Source of the DNA: Haloarcula limicola
GTDB taxonomy: Archaea > Halobacteriota > Halobacteria > Halobacteriales > Haloarculaceae
NCBI RefSeq assembly: GCF_010119205.1
Contig: NZ_WRXM01000003.1
Span: 248,001-312,000 of the forward strand
DNA length: 64,000 nucleotides
Direction: 5' to 3'
The position numbers were made by a program, and so were the translations under genes. Of this stretch, positions 34,095-42,530 are shown piece after piece (position 1 is the first letter of the stretch; the number at the start of each line of letters is the position of its first letter). A model generated the notes under the pieces. That model was not told where the DNA came from. It worked only from the letters and a program-made list of their open reading frames with translations, and did no database searches.

Positions 34095-35023
34095 GCGCGC
34101 TCCCCCCGGTCGGCTACGGCGGTCCGGAACGCCGACTCCAGCCCCGGTTCTCGGACGGCGAACCGCTCGACGTCGCCGCTCTCGTGTATCGCTTCGAGGA
34201 CGGCGAGGGCCCGCGTCGGGGCGCACTCGACGACCAGCTCCGCGCCGTCCCCGGTCACGCGTTCGACGCCGTCGCGGGACCGGAGTCGCTCGGCGGCCGA
34301 GTCCGCGTCCCCGTCGCCTACCGCCGCGCGAACGGTGACGTTCTCGCCCGTCTGCCGCCGGAGCGCGTCGACGTCGTCGTCGGCGACGACTCGACCGTCG
34401 TGAACGACGGCCGCTCGGTCACACAGCGCCTCCACCTCCCCGAGGACGTGCGAGGAGAAGACGACGGTGACGTCGGTGGCCGACGCGACCGCGCCGAGCA
34501 CGTCGTGGAACGCTTCGACGCCGTACGGGTCCAACCCCGCCGTGGGCTCGTCGAGCAGGAGGACGGCCGGGTCGGCGACGAGGACGGTCCCCAACCCGAG
34601 GCGGCGCGCCATCCCGTTCGAGTAGCCCTCGACCCGGCGGTCGGCCGCGTCGGTCAGCCCGACGGTCTCCAGGACGCGGGCGACGCGGCGGTCGCGGCGC
34701 TCGGCGTCGACACCGCGCATCCGGGCGTGGAACCGCAGCACCTCTCGACCGGTCAGTTCGTCGGGGAACCCGGCGTGCTCGGGGAGGTATCCCACCCGTC
34801 GCCGAGTGCCGACCCCCTCCGTCGGGTCGCGGTCGAGCACCGCGACGGACCCCGCGTCGGGGCTCCGGAGGCCGACCAGCAGTTCGAACAGCGTCGTCTT
34901 CCCGGCCCCGTTCGTCCCGAGTAGCCCGACCGTCTCGCCCCGTTCGATCCGCAGGCTGAGCCCGTCGAGGGCCGTCACCGCGCCGTACTCCTTCCGTGCG
35001 TTCTCGACCTCAATTGCGTACAT
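34091..35023 (-). CDS. nosF: ABC transporter ATP-binding protein of the nos cluster
   Basis: The 310-residue ATPase has Walker A (LLGTNGAGKTTLFELL), a Q/D-loop region (GYLPEHAGFPDELTGREVLR), the signature YSNGMARRLGLG, Walker B (AVLLLDEPTAGLDP) and the H-loop (VVFSSHVLGE). It pairs with the permease NosY. Its start lies 14 bp inside nosD and its stop overlaps nosY, so the three genes are translationally linked. Confidence 0.9.
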   Translation of the reverse strand: MYAIEVENARKEYGAVTALDGLSLRIERGETVGLLGTNGAGKTTLFELLVGLRSPDAGSVAVLDRDPTEGVGTRRRVGYLPEHAGFPDELTGREVLRFHARMRGVDAERRDRRVARVLETVGLTDAADRRVEGYSNGMARRLGLGTVLVADPAVLLLDEPTAGLDPYGVEAFHDVLGAVASATDVTVVFSSHVLGEVEALCDRAAVVHDGRVVADDDVDALRRQTGENVTVRAAVGDGDADSAAERLRSRDGVERVTGDGAELVVECAPTRALAVLEAIHESGDVERFAVREPGLESAFRTAVADRGERA

Positions 35024-36398
35024 AGTATCGTCTCCAGTCGTCGTGGGGTGGCTCGGTCAGCGGTCGCTCGTCGACGACGCCCGGGACGTCGAGGAGCGGA
35101 ACGGTACGCTCGGCGCGACGGACGGCGTCGAACGCCGGACTGGACGCGAAAATCCGTGCGCTCGGGTGCTCGACGAGGAGGCGCTGGACGGCACCGGCGG
35201 GCTCGTAGCGGCCGTCGCCGACGCGGTCGTCGTCGACGTCGGTCACCGTCGCGTCGCCCCAGTAGTTACCGACGCTCTCGTTCCACGTCACCCGCTCGCC
35301 GACGACGGCCCACACAGCCTCGCCGTTGCGCAGGAACGTGTTGTTCGAGACGCGCTCCTCGACGCTCCCGGCGGTGAGGTGGACGCCCACGTCGTTCTCC
35401 AGCACCAGGTTCCGCCGCACGTCGTTGTGCAGCGAGTTGTAGAGGAACAGCCCGTTCTCGTTACCCACGAGGTCGTTCCCCCGGACGGTCGTCTCGTCGA
35501 TGCTCTTGAGCAGGATGCCGTGACCGCTCGACCCGGTGTTGTTGACGGCGACGTTGCCGACGACGGTCAGGCGCTTCGAGACCATCAGCGCGTAGCCGAC
35601 GTCGTTGTTCGCGGCGGTGTTGTTCGCCAGCCGGTTGTCGTCCGAGTACATGTAGTGGACGCCGTAGCGCACGTCCCAGACGACGTTCCCCCGCGCGACG
35701 ACCTCGCTGGCCCACGAGTAGTAGAGCCCGTCGCGGACGTCGGTTATCCGGTTGCCCTCGATCACCGAATCCTCGGTCTTCCAGATCTGAATCCCGTTGC
35801 CGCGGTCGGTCAGCGGCGTGATTCGCTCGCGACCGCGGACGGTGTTGTTCGCCACGCGGGCGTCGCTGACGCCGTCGAGCCAGACGCCGAACGTCGCCTC
35901 GGTGATTCGGCTGTCGCGCAGCGTGACGCCGTCGCCCTCGACGAGGACGGCGGCGTCGTTGGTCTCGGTGCGGTACCCGGAGTTGCGGACCCAGAGGTCC
36001 CGCACGGTGACGCCATCGGCGGCGACGGTGAGGACGTCGCCCGACCCGTCGCCGTCGATTACAGCGGCGTCGGGGCCGTCGCCGACGAGCGTCACGTTCG
36101 GCGTCTCGACGACGACGCGCTCCTCGAACCGCCCGTCGAGGCGGACGGTGTCGCCCGGCCGCGCCGCGTCCAGCGCGGCGGCGACGCTGTCGTATCGCTC
36201 CCCGTCGACGCGGGCCACGCCGTCGTCCGTCGGCAGTTCGGGGTTCTCCTCGACGTCGGGTAGCTCGATGCCGACGCGGCGATCGGTACCGGCGGCCGGC
36301 GCGCTCCCGGTCGCCGTCCCCGCCGCGACGAGAGTGCCCAACAGGAGCCCGACCGACAGCAGCGCGAACGCCCGCTCGCGGCCGAACGTCGGGCTCAT
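35010..36398 (-). CDS. nosD: NosD copper-processing periplasmic-type protein
   Basis: The 462-residue protein begins with a signal peptide (FALLSVGLLLGTLVAAGTAT) and consists mainly of right-handed beta-helix repeats: DAAVLVEGDGVTLRDSRITE, NGIQIWKTEDSVIEGNRITD, YGVHYMYSDDNRLANNTAAN, GNENGLFLYNSLHNDVRRNL. These are NosD/CASH repeats. NosD is required for CuZ assembly in NosZ and acts outside the membrane. The start at 36398 overlaps the upstream gene by ATGA; the frame is open further but only as an antisense-like basic stretch. Confidence 0.9.
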   Translation of the reverse strand: MSPTFGRERAFALLSVGLLLGTLVAAGTATGSAPAAGTDRRVGIELPDVEENPELPTDDGVARVDGERYDSVAAALDAARPGDTVRLDGRFEERVVVETPNVTLVGDGPDAAVIDGDGSGDVLTVAADGVTVRDLWVRNSGYRTETNDAAVLVEGDGVTLRDSRITEATFGVWLDGVSDARVANNTVRGRERITPLTDRGNGIQIWKTEDSVIEGNRITDVRDGLYYSWASEVVARGNVVWDVRYGVHYMYSDDNRLANNTAANNDVGYALMVSKRLTVVGNVAVNNTGSSGHGILLKSIDETTVRGNDLVGNENGLFLYNSLHNDVRRNLVLENDVGVHLTAGSVEERVSNNTFLRNGEAVWAVVGERVTWNESVGNYWGDATVTDVDDDRVGDGRYEPAGAVQRLLVEHPSARIFASSPAFDAVRRAERTVPLLDVPGVVDERPLTEPPHDDWRRYYVRN

Positions 36399-37141
36399 CG
36401 CTCGCTCCGTGCCGGCGGCGTCTCCGGCGAGTCGTCGCCGCCGAGGACGCGCTCTCGGACGGCGCGCCCGCGACCGGCCACCCGGCCGGGGAGCTCGCCG
36501 ACCGTCACCGCCGTGTCGCGGTAGTAGTACGCGATCACGAGCAGCGCGATGGCCGCGCCCGCCATGAACCCGCCCGTCCCGAAGTGGGAGGTGCTCGTGA
36601 TGTTCGCCACCTCGTATCTGCCCCACAGCGGCGGCGTGAACCCGTCGACGCCCATGACCGGCGCGTCGGGGTCGAGCGCGTGCCCCGACTGGTAGAGGCG
36701 GTACTGGATGTCGGCGAGCATGACGCCGAACACCGTCGCGGAGCCGACGAGCTGCCACGTCAGGCCCCGCTTCAGCTTCTCTACCGTCGGCGCGACGGCG
36801 ACGAAGACGGCGAGCAGCGACGCGGCGACGAACGCGAACGGTCCGGCCGACCACTCGGGGACGTCGATGGCCCGCGGGTGCGGGGCGTAGTTCGGCTGCC
36901 AGTACACCGGATCCGGGTAGTAGAACCCGATGTAGTGGTTGAGCCGCGCGACCTCGGTGTAGTCGCCGGCGATGTGCGGGTAGGCGTACAGCTCGAGGTG
37001 CAGTACCGTCTCGGGATACTGGACCGCCTCGATGTGGATGTGCCACATCGGGAACAGCAGCGCCCCCGCGAACAGTAGCGCGGCGAGCGCCGGCAGGCCG
37101 CGGCGGACCTCGCGGAAGTCGGAGCGTGATGGCAGGTTCAT
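36395..37141 (-). CDS. Membrane protein between nosZ and nosD (NosB-like)
   Basis: The 248-residue protein has about four to five hydrophobic segments and many aromatic/His residues in FPMWHIHIEAVQYPE, LNHYIGFYYPDPVYWQPNY and TSTSHFGTGGFMAG. Clade II (atypical) nos operons carry an unassigned integral membrane protein, NosB, in exactly this place, so I read it as a NosB-like protein. The family assignment rests on position and topology more than sequence. It overlaps nosD by ATGA and follows nosZ by 73 bp. Confidence 0.72.
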   Translation of the reverse strand: MNLPSRSDFREVRRGLPALAALLFAGALLFPMWHIHIEAVQYPETVLHLELYAYPHIAGDYTEVARLNHYIGFYYPDPVYWQPNYAPHPRAIDVPEWSAGPFAFVAASLLAVFVAVAPTVEKLKRGLTWQLVGSATVFGVMLADIQYRLYQSGHALDPDAPVMGVDGFTPPLWGRYEVANITSTSHFGTGGFMAGAAIALLVIAYYYRDTAVTVGELPGRVAGRGRAVRERVLGGDDSPETPPARSER

Positions 37142-37214
37142 GGGCAGTTCGGTGTGGGCGAAGCGAAATCGGTCGGCGGCGCGGTACGTCGGGTCTCCGG
37201 AGTCCTCGCGGCGA

Positions 37215-39200
37215 TCACTCGCTCGGCTCGACGATCATGCGACTGCGCATCTCCAGGTGCAGCGCCGAGCAGAAGTACGTGCAGTAGATCCAGTAGACGC
37301 CGGGGTCGTCGGCGGTGAAGGTGACCTCGCGGGTGTCCTGCGGCGCGACGGCGAGGTTCACGTCGTGTTCCGGGATGGCGACGCCGTGGATGATGTCCTG
37401 CACGCCCTCGATGTTGGTCATCGTCAGTCGCACCTCGTCGCCCTGCTTGACGGTGAACTCCGGCAGACCGTACTCGGAGCGCTTGGTCGAGGCCTTGACG
37501 TGGACCGAGGACTCGCCGGTGCGTTCGACGCCGGAGTCTTTCTCCTCGACGTAGGGTTTCTCGCCTTCGTAGTCGGTCCTGTCGTAGACCTTCTTCGGCG
37601 AGATCTTGTCCCTGTGCGCGAAGACGCAGTCGTGCGGTTCGGGGTAGGCCGGGTGGTCGGCGACCAGTTCCATCTCCTTCTCGCCCTGTCCGATGTGGAT
37701 CAGCTGGTCGTTGTCGGGCATGATGGGGCCGACCGGGAGGAACCGGTCCTTCGAGAGCTTGTTCAGGACGACGAGCCACTCGCCGTCGGGGTCGGTCGTC
37801 ATCGCCTCCAGCGCCTGGATGTGGCCGGGGTTGTAGTGGACGTCCAACTTCTCGATTATCGGATCCTCGGACCCGTTCTCGGCGTCGACGGCCGCCTCGA
37901 TGTCCCACTTCGCGACCTGCGAGTCGATGAAGAGGGACGTGTAGGCGTGGCCGTTGCCGTCGAAGGTGGTGTGCAGCGGCCCGAGACCGACCTTCGGTCG
38001 GCCGACGACGGCGTCCGCCGGGTCGGAGACCGAGCCGAGCTTCTCGAGGTCCAGCATCGTCACCGTCGGCGATAGCTTCCCCGCGATGAAGGCGTACTTC
38101 CCGTCGGGGCCGACCTCGACGCAGTGGGGGCTCTTCGGCGTCGGAATGTACTGGACGACGGGGCGATCCCCCTCGTTCAGTGCACTGGATCTCGTCCCGT
38201 CGACGATGGGCACGCCGTTGACCGTCCGGTCGTACCGCCCGTTCTCGACGGCTTTCTCGATGGCGGGGATGTCGAACGCCTTGAGGTAGTCCCGGTCGTC
38301 GCGGGTCATCCCCTGGATGTCCGTCGCCTCCTCGCTGTTGTAACAGGACGCGATGGCCCAGCGGCCCTCCTTGCCCGTATCGACGATGTCGAGGTTGCCG
38401 TCGACCGATACCTGCCACTTCGTCTCCATCGTCTCCGGGTCGACGGCGACGAACAGCGACTCGTAGGCGTCGGGGTCATTCACGGCGGTCCCGTCGTTGG
38501 GCACCGGGGCTCGGAACTCGCCGTTGCCGAGGACGTACTTCGTATCGGGCGAGAGGACGGAACAGCCGTGGATGGCCTGCATGTTCGGGACGTCCAGAAT
38601 CGCGTCCGTCTCGAAGTACTTCAGGTTCACCCGGGCGATGCGGCCGTTGGCCTTGTCGTTGACGAACAGGTACTCGCCGTCGTAGTCGCCGTCGGTCTCC
38701 GAGAGGTTCGGGTGGTGGTTGTCCCCCCACGTGTAGCCGCCGCCCTCCTCTAACAGCGCGCTCGTCTCGTCGTCGTAGCCGTAGCCGGACGCGCAGTCGG
38801 TGTTGAACACCGGGATGCGGGTCAGTTCACGCATCGACGGGATGCCGACGACGCGGAGCTCGCCGGAGTGGCCGCCCGACCAGAAGCCGTAGTACTCGTC
38901 GTGCTCGCCCGGTGCGACCCTGTGGTCGACGCCGGAGTCGGACGAGCCGGACTGGCCGCCGCTCCCGCCGCCGGGGGAGAACCGGGAGCAGCCGGCGACC
39001 GCGCCCATCGCGCCGGCCGCGATGCCGGTCTTCATGAAGTCACGCCGGTCGATCTCCAGCCCGGCCAGTTCGAGCGTCGGCCCCTCGTCGTCGGGGACCG
39101 GTTCGTCGACCTCGGCCAGGACGCTCTCCAGTCGCCGTTCGTACTCGTCGACGACTTCCCCGGGACTGCGCCGCTCGCTCTCGTCGGCGTCGGAGCCCAT
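37215..39200 (-). CDS. nosZ: Nitrous oxide reductase (NosZ), Tat-exported
   Basis: The 661-residue enzyme has a Tat signal near residues 51-75 (IDRRDFMKTGIAAGAMGAVA) that ends in a lipobox-like AVAGC. The beta-propeller carries CuZ histidine motifs: GDNHHPNLSETDG, SPHCVEVGPDGKYAF, GPLHTTFDGNGHAYTS, HYNPGHIQALEA and EPHDCVFAHRD. The C-terminal cupredoxin has the CuA motif CTYFCSALHLEM. It reduces N2O to N2 at the cell surface. It starts directly after the halocyanin stop, so the halocyanin is probably its electron donor. Confidence 0.96.
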   Translation of the reverse strand: MGSDADESERRSPGEVVDEYERRLESVLAEVDEPVPDDEGPTLELAGLEIDRRDFMKTGIAAGAMGAVAGCSRFSPGGGSGGQSGSSDSGVDHRVAPGEHDEYYGFWSGGHSGELRVVGIPSMRELTRIPVFNTDCASGYGYDDETSALLEEGGGYTWGDNHHPNLSETDGDYDGEYLFVNDKANGRIARVNLKYFETDAILDVPNMQAIHGCSVLSPDTKYVLGNGEFRAPVPNDGTAVNDPDAYESLFVAVDPETMETKWQVSVDGNLDIVDTGKEGRWAIASCYNSEEATDIQGMTRDDRDYLKAFDIPAIEKAVENGRYDRTVNGVPIVDGTRSSALNEGDRPVVQYIPTPKSPHCVEVGPDGKYAFIAGKLSPTVTMLDLEKLGSVSDPADAVVGRPKVGLGPLHTTFDGNGHAYTSLFIDSQVAKWDIEAAVDAENGSEDPIIEKLDVHYNPGHIQALEAMTTDPDGEWLVVLNKLSKDRFLPVGPIMPDNDQLIHIGQGEKEMELVADHPAYPEPHDCVFAHRDKISPKKVYDRTDYEGEKPYVEEKDSGVERTGESSVHVKASTKRSEYGLPEFTVKQGDEVRLTMTNIEGVQDIIHGVAIPEHDVNLAVAPQDTREVTFTADDPGVYWIYCTYFCSALHLEMRSRMIVEPSE

Positions 39201-39713
39201 CTATACCACCTCCACCGTGCCGACCATCCCGTTCATCTCGTGCGGGACGCAGTAGTACTCGTAGGTGCCCTTCGTCTCGAAGGTGTGAGAGTAGCTCTCG
39301 CCCTTCGGGACGTTGCCCTTCTGCCCGCTCCCGTAACCGTCCTTGGCCGCCTGCTGACTGTCGAAGCCGCCTGAGGCGAAGTACGCCGCGCCGTCGGGTA
39401 TCTTGCCCTCGTAGGCGGTAACGGTGTGGCCGATACTACCGGTGTTCTTCCACGTGACTTCGGTGCCGGCCGTGACCTCGATAGACTTCGGTTCGAACGT
39501 GAGCTCGTCGGTCATCTCGACCGTGCTCGTCTGCGCCGCGCCGCCGCTCGCTTCGGTCGTCGGTTCGCTGCCGCCGTCGCCGCCGGAGCCGTCATCCCCG
39601 TCCGTGGACGACCCACCGCTGTTCGAACAGCCGGCGAGCGCGATGCCGCCGGTCGTTACCGCCGTCGCTCGGAGGAACTGCCGCCGTGATTGCGTGTTGC
39701 GGTTCATCGACAT
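39201..39713 (-). CDS. Halocyanin-like cupredoxin lipoprotein heading the nos operon
   Basis: The 170-residue protein has a Tat signal with lipobox (SRRQFLRATAVTTGGIALAG, then C), an acidic Gly/Ser/Thr linker and a type-1 copper domain. Ligands are His in SIGHTVTAYEGK and Cys, His and Met in YYCVPHEMNGM. It most likely passes electrons from the quinol pool to NosZ, whose ATG follows with no gap. A TATA element (GTATAT, minus strand, 39738-39743) and a CGAAC/GTTCG palindrome lie upstream. Confidence 0.92.
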   Translation of the reverse strand: MSMNRNTQSRRQFLRATAVTTGGIALAGCSNSGGSSTDGDDGSGGDGGSEPTTEASGGAAQTSTVEMTDELTFEPKSIEVTAGTEVTWKNTGSIGHTVTAYEGKIPDGAAYFASGGFDSQQAAKDGYGSGQKGNVPKGESYSHTFETKGTYEYYCVPHEMNGMVGTVEVV

Positions 39714-39773
39714 CCGGTGCTCGCTTCCCTGCGACCATATACCGTCGAGCGGATTTCGAGCGCGCGGGAACGG

Positions 39774-39791
39774 GGGCGAACTGGTTCGCCC
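39774..39791. promoter_or_regulatory. CGAAC-N2-GTTCG palindrome upstream of the nos operon
   Basis: GGGCGAACTGGTTCGCCC is a perfect palindrome of 8-bp arms around TG. It lies 42 bp (centre to centre) upstream of the nos TATA element and shares its core with the sites between 40.9 and 47.9 kb. Confidence 0.72.
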
Positions 39792-39830
39792 GCTTTTATA
39801 GATACCCCCGAGCGGCGGCGGAAAGCCCGC

Positions 39831-40130
39831 TCACTCCCCCGAGCGGACGCCGACCTCCGCGTCGGTGAGGTAACACTGCGGGTCGGGCGCGAACAGGTCG
39901 TCGTGGACGGTGAGCGCCCGGAGACGCGACCCGCCGCGACAGACGCTGCGGTACCGACGGTCGGCGCATCGCCCGGTCAGCTGCTCGTCCCTGTTCCGGA
40001 GTGCGTTCAGGAGCGGGTCCGACTCGTCGGCCCAGATCGCGCCGAACGGCCGGTCGCGAACGTTGCCCAGCGAGTAGCCCTGCCAGAACTGCGTCGGGTG
40101 GACGTTTCCCTCATAGTCGACGTTGGCCAC
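39831..40130 (-). pseudogene. C-terminal relic of a radical SAM/SPASM protein
   Basis: About 99 codons match the SPASM end of heme-d1/Ahb/NirJ-like radical SAM proteins: VDYEGNVHPTQFWQGYSLGN, VRDRPFGAIWADESDPLLNA, LTGRCADRRYRSVCRGGSRL and LFAPDPQCYLTDAE. The radical SAM core with CxxxCxxC is absent and no start is apparent; the expected second Cys (CADC) is Arg here. It may also derive from haloarchaeal pseudo-SPASM proteins. The region is a remnant in the gap between the divergent halocyanin genes. Confidence 0.65.
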
Positions 40131-40333
40131 GCGCTCTGTGCGTACGTCCCCGAGGGCTACGACGGGCCGCTTCCCGGAGAGGAGCGCGCGGACGGCACGA
40201 CGTAGCGACGTGTTCCTCGACGGGACACGCTGACCGCACCATCGTGTCCCGCGTCCCGCACAGCGGCCCCACCCTTCCCAGCGCGTGAGAATCCGCGAGC
40301 GTAGTTTATATACCGTCACCGTACACTCTGTTG

Positions 40334-40927
40334 ATGACAGCCGAAACCTACTCGCGACGGAGCGTCCTTCGAGCGGGTGCAGGCGTCGCCGTGGGCGGCG
40401 CTGCGCTCGGAAACGCGCGCCCCGCACGCGCACAGACCGCCTTCGACGGGTGGCTGGACGGGGTGGAGAACTACGACGGCGTGGTCGACGAGACCGGGAG
40501 CGACTCGGTCACTATCGAGGTCGGCGCGGAGGCCAACGGCGGCAACTTCGGCTTCGGGCCGGCGGCCGTCCGCGTCGACCCCGGCACGACCGTGACCTGG
40601 GAGTGGGTCAACGGCAGCCACAACGTCGTCGACGACGCCGGTAACTTCGAGAGCGAGATGTCGGGCGAGGCCGGCTTCACGTTCGAGCAGACGTTCGAGG
40701 AGACCGGCGTGGTGAAGTACTTCTGCCTCCCGCACAAGTCGATGGGGATGAAAGGCGTCGTCGTCGTCGGCGACGCCGAGGTCGGCGGAAGCGGCGGATC
40801 GGGGAGCGCGGACGGCGGCCTCAGCAACGCTGACCTGGGCACGGCGGCGCTCGCGCTGTCGCTGGTCGCCGGCCTCCTGTCGCCGCTGGCGTTCGCCCCC
40901 GTCCTCAAGCGGGACGACGATCGGTAG
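40334..40927 (+). CDS. Halocyanin with C-terminal membrane anchor
   Basis: The 197-residue protein begins with a Tat signal (SRRSVLRAGAGVAVGGAALG), followed by a halocyanin domain: VRVDPGTTVTWEWVNGSHNV contains the first His ligand and YFCLPHKSMGMKG the Cys, His and Met. A Gly/Ser linker and a hydrophobic helix (TAALALSLVAGLLSPLAF) anchor it. The TATA box TTTATATA (40305-40312) is 22 nt before the ATG at 40334, indicating a leaderless mRNA. Unlike its neighbours it has no CGAAC palindrome, so it may be constitutive. Confidence 0.93.
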   Translation: MTAETYSRRSVLRAGAGVAVGGAALGNARPARAQTAFDGWLDGVENYDGVVDETGSDSVTIEVGAEANGGNFGFGPAAVRVDPGTTVTWEWVNGSHNVVDDAGNFESEMSGEAGFTFEQTFEETGVVKYFCLPHKSMGMKGVVVVGDAEVGGSGGSGSADGGLSNADLGTAALALSLVAGLLSPLAFAPVLKRDDDR

Positions 40928-40937
40928 CGGCGACCGC

Positions 40938-40955
40938 CCCCGAACGTGTTCGGGG
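40938..40955. promoter_or_regulatory. CGAAC-N2-GTTCG palindrome, DUF2249/HemA-like unit
   Basis: CCCCGAACGTGTTCGGGG, perfect palindrome; centre 44.5 nt before the ATG at 40991. A weak TATA-like GCTATCG lies between. Confidence 0.78.
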
Positions 40956-40990
40956 AAACCCTCGCTATCGGGAGGCGAGAACCCCCGCGT

Positions 40991-41257
40991 ATGCAGCCTC
41001 CCGACCCGATTCTGCGAGAGACCGGCGCGCCGACCGACGGTCCCGTCGAGACGCTGGACGTCGCCGCCGCCGGCCCGCCCGCGCCGCTCCGGCGGACGCT
41101 CGAACTGCTGCCGACCCTCGACGACGACGTCGTGCTCGTCCAGTACAACGACCGGGCACCGCAACACCTCTACCCGAAGCTCGACGACCGCGGCTACGCC
41201 TACGAGACGGTCGAACGCGGCGATTCGGTCGTCACCGTCGTCTGGCGGGAACCGTGA
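40991..41257 (+). CDS. DUF2249 domain protein (first of three)
   Basis: This 88-residue protein shows the DUF2249 pattern: VETLDVAAAGPPAPLRRTLE, LLPTLDDDVVLVQYNDRAPQ, LYPKLDDRGYAYETVERG, then VVTVVWRE. DUF2249 (TusA-like fold) proteins are widespread in haloarchaeal denitrification loci but lack an assigned activity. It starts 44.5 nt after the centre of the palindrome at 40938 and overlaps the next frame by GTGA. Confidence 0.85.
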   Translation: MQPPDPILRETGAPTDGPVETLDVAAAGPPAPLRRTLELLPTLDDDVVLVQYNDRAPQHLYPKLDDRGYAYETVERGDSVVTVVWREP

Positions 41258-41460
41258 CGCGCCGGTCGCCAACGGCGGAGGACGAGCCGCCCCGGCGACG
41301 CGACCGAGCGGAGACCGTCCGCGACGAGGCCGTCGAGCGCGCCTGCTCGCGGCTGCGGGCGCAGGGCGGCCTCTCCGCGGAACAGCGGGCCGCCGTCGAA
41401 GAGCTGGCTGACCGCCTCCTCGAACGGCTGTTACCCGTCTCACTCGCTCTCCAGCAGTAG
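41254..41460 (+). CDS. Small helical protein resembling the glutamyl-tRNA reductase dimerisation domain
   Basis: The 68-residue protein starts at GTG 41254, overlapping the DUF2249 stop by 4 bp. The sequence VERACSRLRAQGGLSAEQRA and AVEELADRLLERLLPVSLAL forms two amphipathic helices like the C-terminal dimerisation domain of HemA. Such free-standing domains could modulate heme supply for denitrification; this is inference. Codon use matches its neighbours, so I consider it real. Confidence 0.62.
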   Translation: MTRRSPTAEDEPPRRRDRAETVRDEAVERACSRLRAQGGLSAEQRAAVEELADRLLERLLPVSLALQQ

Positions 41461-41519
41461 CGCCGCCTCGCGAAAGTACGGCGTTCCGGCGGCGTCGAGG
41501 GCGGGTCGCCGACCGGCGA

Positions 41520-41825
41520 CTACCCCTTCGAGAGGACGACGAGCGCGCGTGCGTCCGTGACCGCTTCGGGCGATATCTGACGCTCGCCGTCGAAGCGGAG
41601 CACGTCGCCCGCCGAGAGGTCGTGCGTCTCCCCGTCGAGGTCGAGCGCGATCTCGCCCTCGAGGACGTGAAAGAGTATCCGGCGCTCGGGGTGGTCGTGG
41701 GGCGGGACGCGCTGCTCGGCCGAGAGCGACAGGTGGACCGTGCGGGGTTCGCCCTCGAACAGCGCGGTCCGGCCCTCGCTCTCGGCCGCGTCGACGTTCG
41801 CTCGTTCGACGCCCATCCGACTCAC
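41520..41825 (-). CDS. Cupin-fold protein
   Basis: The 101-residue protein has cupin motif 1 with metal-type residues (PPHDHPERRILFHVLEGEIA) and motif 2 (THDLSAGDVLRFDGERQI). It is a single-domain small cupin, perhaps a metal- or ligand-binding sensor. The GTG start at 41825 overlaps the upstream DUF2249 stop by 4 bp; an ATG at 41816 is the alternative. Co-transcribed with DUF2249. Confidence 0.8.
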   Translation of the reverse strand: MSRMGVERANVDAAESEGRTALFEGEPRTVHLSLSAEQRVPPHDHPERRILFHVLEGEIALDLDGETHDLSAGDVLRFDGERQISPEAVTDARALVVLSKG

Positions 41826-42055
41826 TCCTTGGGGAGCGTCGCGACGAACTCGCCGGCGTCGCGTCGCTCACAGGTGTAGTTCTCGGCGTCGAAGGCCTCG
41901 ACTTCGGCCTGGAACTCGTAGAACAGCGGCTTCGGTTCGTGGTCGTTGACGATCTCCAGGACGGTGCCGCTGTCGAGCGCCTCGAACGCCGCGTGGATCA
42001 TCGGGTGGCGTTCCGGCGGCGGGACGTCGCGCAGGTCGAGCGTGGTTTCGGGCAT
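41822..42055 (-). CDS. DUF2249 domain protein (second of three)
   Basis: The 77-residue protein reads MPETTLDLRDVPPPERHPMI, HAAFEALDSGTVLEIVNDHE, PKPLFYEFQAEVEAF and RRDAGEFVATLPKE, the full DUF2249 pattern with the PPP-H-I-F motif and the DHEPKPLFYE core. It belongs to a two-gene unit with the small cupin. A near-perfect palindrome is centred 46.5 nt upstream of the start. Confidence 0.88.
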   Translation of the reverse strand: MPETTLDLRDVPPPERHPMIHAAFEALDSGTVLEIVNDHEPKPLFYEFQAEVEAFDAENYTCERRDAGEFVATLPKE

Positions 42056-42095
42056 ACGACCGGAGCTACCGCCCGGTCACCGGAGACGATTGCCG

Positions 42096-42107
42096 CGGAC
42101 ATGTTCG
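42096..42107. promoter_or_regulatory. CGAAC-type palindrome (one mismatch), DUF2249-cupin unit
   Basis: CGGACATGTTCG matches the island motif except for one base; centre 46.5 nt upstream of the minus-strand ATG at 42055. Confidence 0.62.
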
Positions 42108-42123
42108 GGTCTATCGGGGTTCC

Positions 42124-42495
42124 TCACGCCTCCGGCTCGAACTCCCCCTGCGAGAGGCCGCGTCTGACCGGGTCGTGGGCGGCGTCGCCTGGCGGCGGCG
42201 CGGTCACGAGCGTCGCCGTCAGCTCGGACTCGGCGCGGACCCCGCGGGCCTCGCCGGCCGGGACGACCACCACGGAACCGGGTTCGACGCGATGGTCGGT
42301 CTCGCCCTCGCGCACGGTCCCCTCGCCCTCGTGGACCGTGATGGCCACGTCGCTGTCGGGCGCGTGGACGGGGATGAACTGGCCCGGCCGGAAGTACCCC
42401 AGGACCACCTTCTGCGCCGCCGACTCCGCGAGGACGTGCGCGCGGAACCGGTCGTCGTCGAACTCGCGTTCGCTGTCGAAATCTGTCGCGACCAT
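42124..42495 (-). CDS. Cupin-fold protein
   Basis: The 123-residue protein has VVLGYFRPGQFIPVHAPDSD (first cupin motif, with one His) and TDHRVEPGSVVVVPAGEARG (second). It resembles small cupins placed beside nir/nor/nos genes in haloarchaea. The start MVATDFDSEREF at 42495 gives a compact cupin; the open frame upstream crosses the palindrome and is a shadow. Divergent from the gene at 42583, sharing one palindrome centred 43.5 nt away. Confidence 0.8.
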   Translation of the reverse strand: MVATDFDSEREFDDDRFRAHVLAESAAQKVVLGYFRPGQFIPVHAPDSDVAITVHEGEGTVREGETDHRVEPGSVVVVPAGEARGVRAESELTATLVTAPPPGDAAHDPVRRGLSQGEFEPEA

Positions 42496-42530
42496 ATCGA
42501 GCGGTGGTCGCCCCGCTCCCTCCCCCTTGC

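Noticed and set aside
35010..37046. Extension of the nosD frame to 678 codons
   Set aside because: The first 216 codons are Arg-rich and lie opposite or out of frame with the NosB-like gene; the signal peptide and ATGA overlap set the start at 36398.
40316..41443. 375-codon minus-strand frame over the halocyanin and DUF2249 genes
   Set aside because: Shadow of two well-supported plus-strand genes; Arg-rich ends and no domain.
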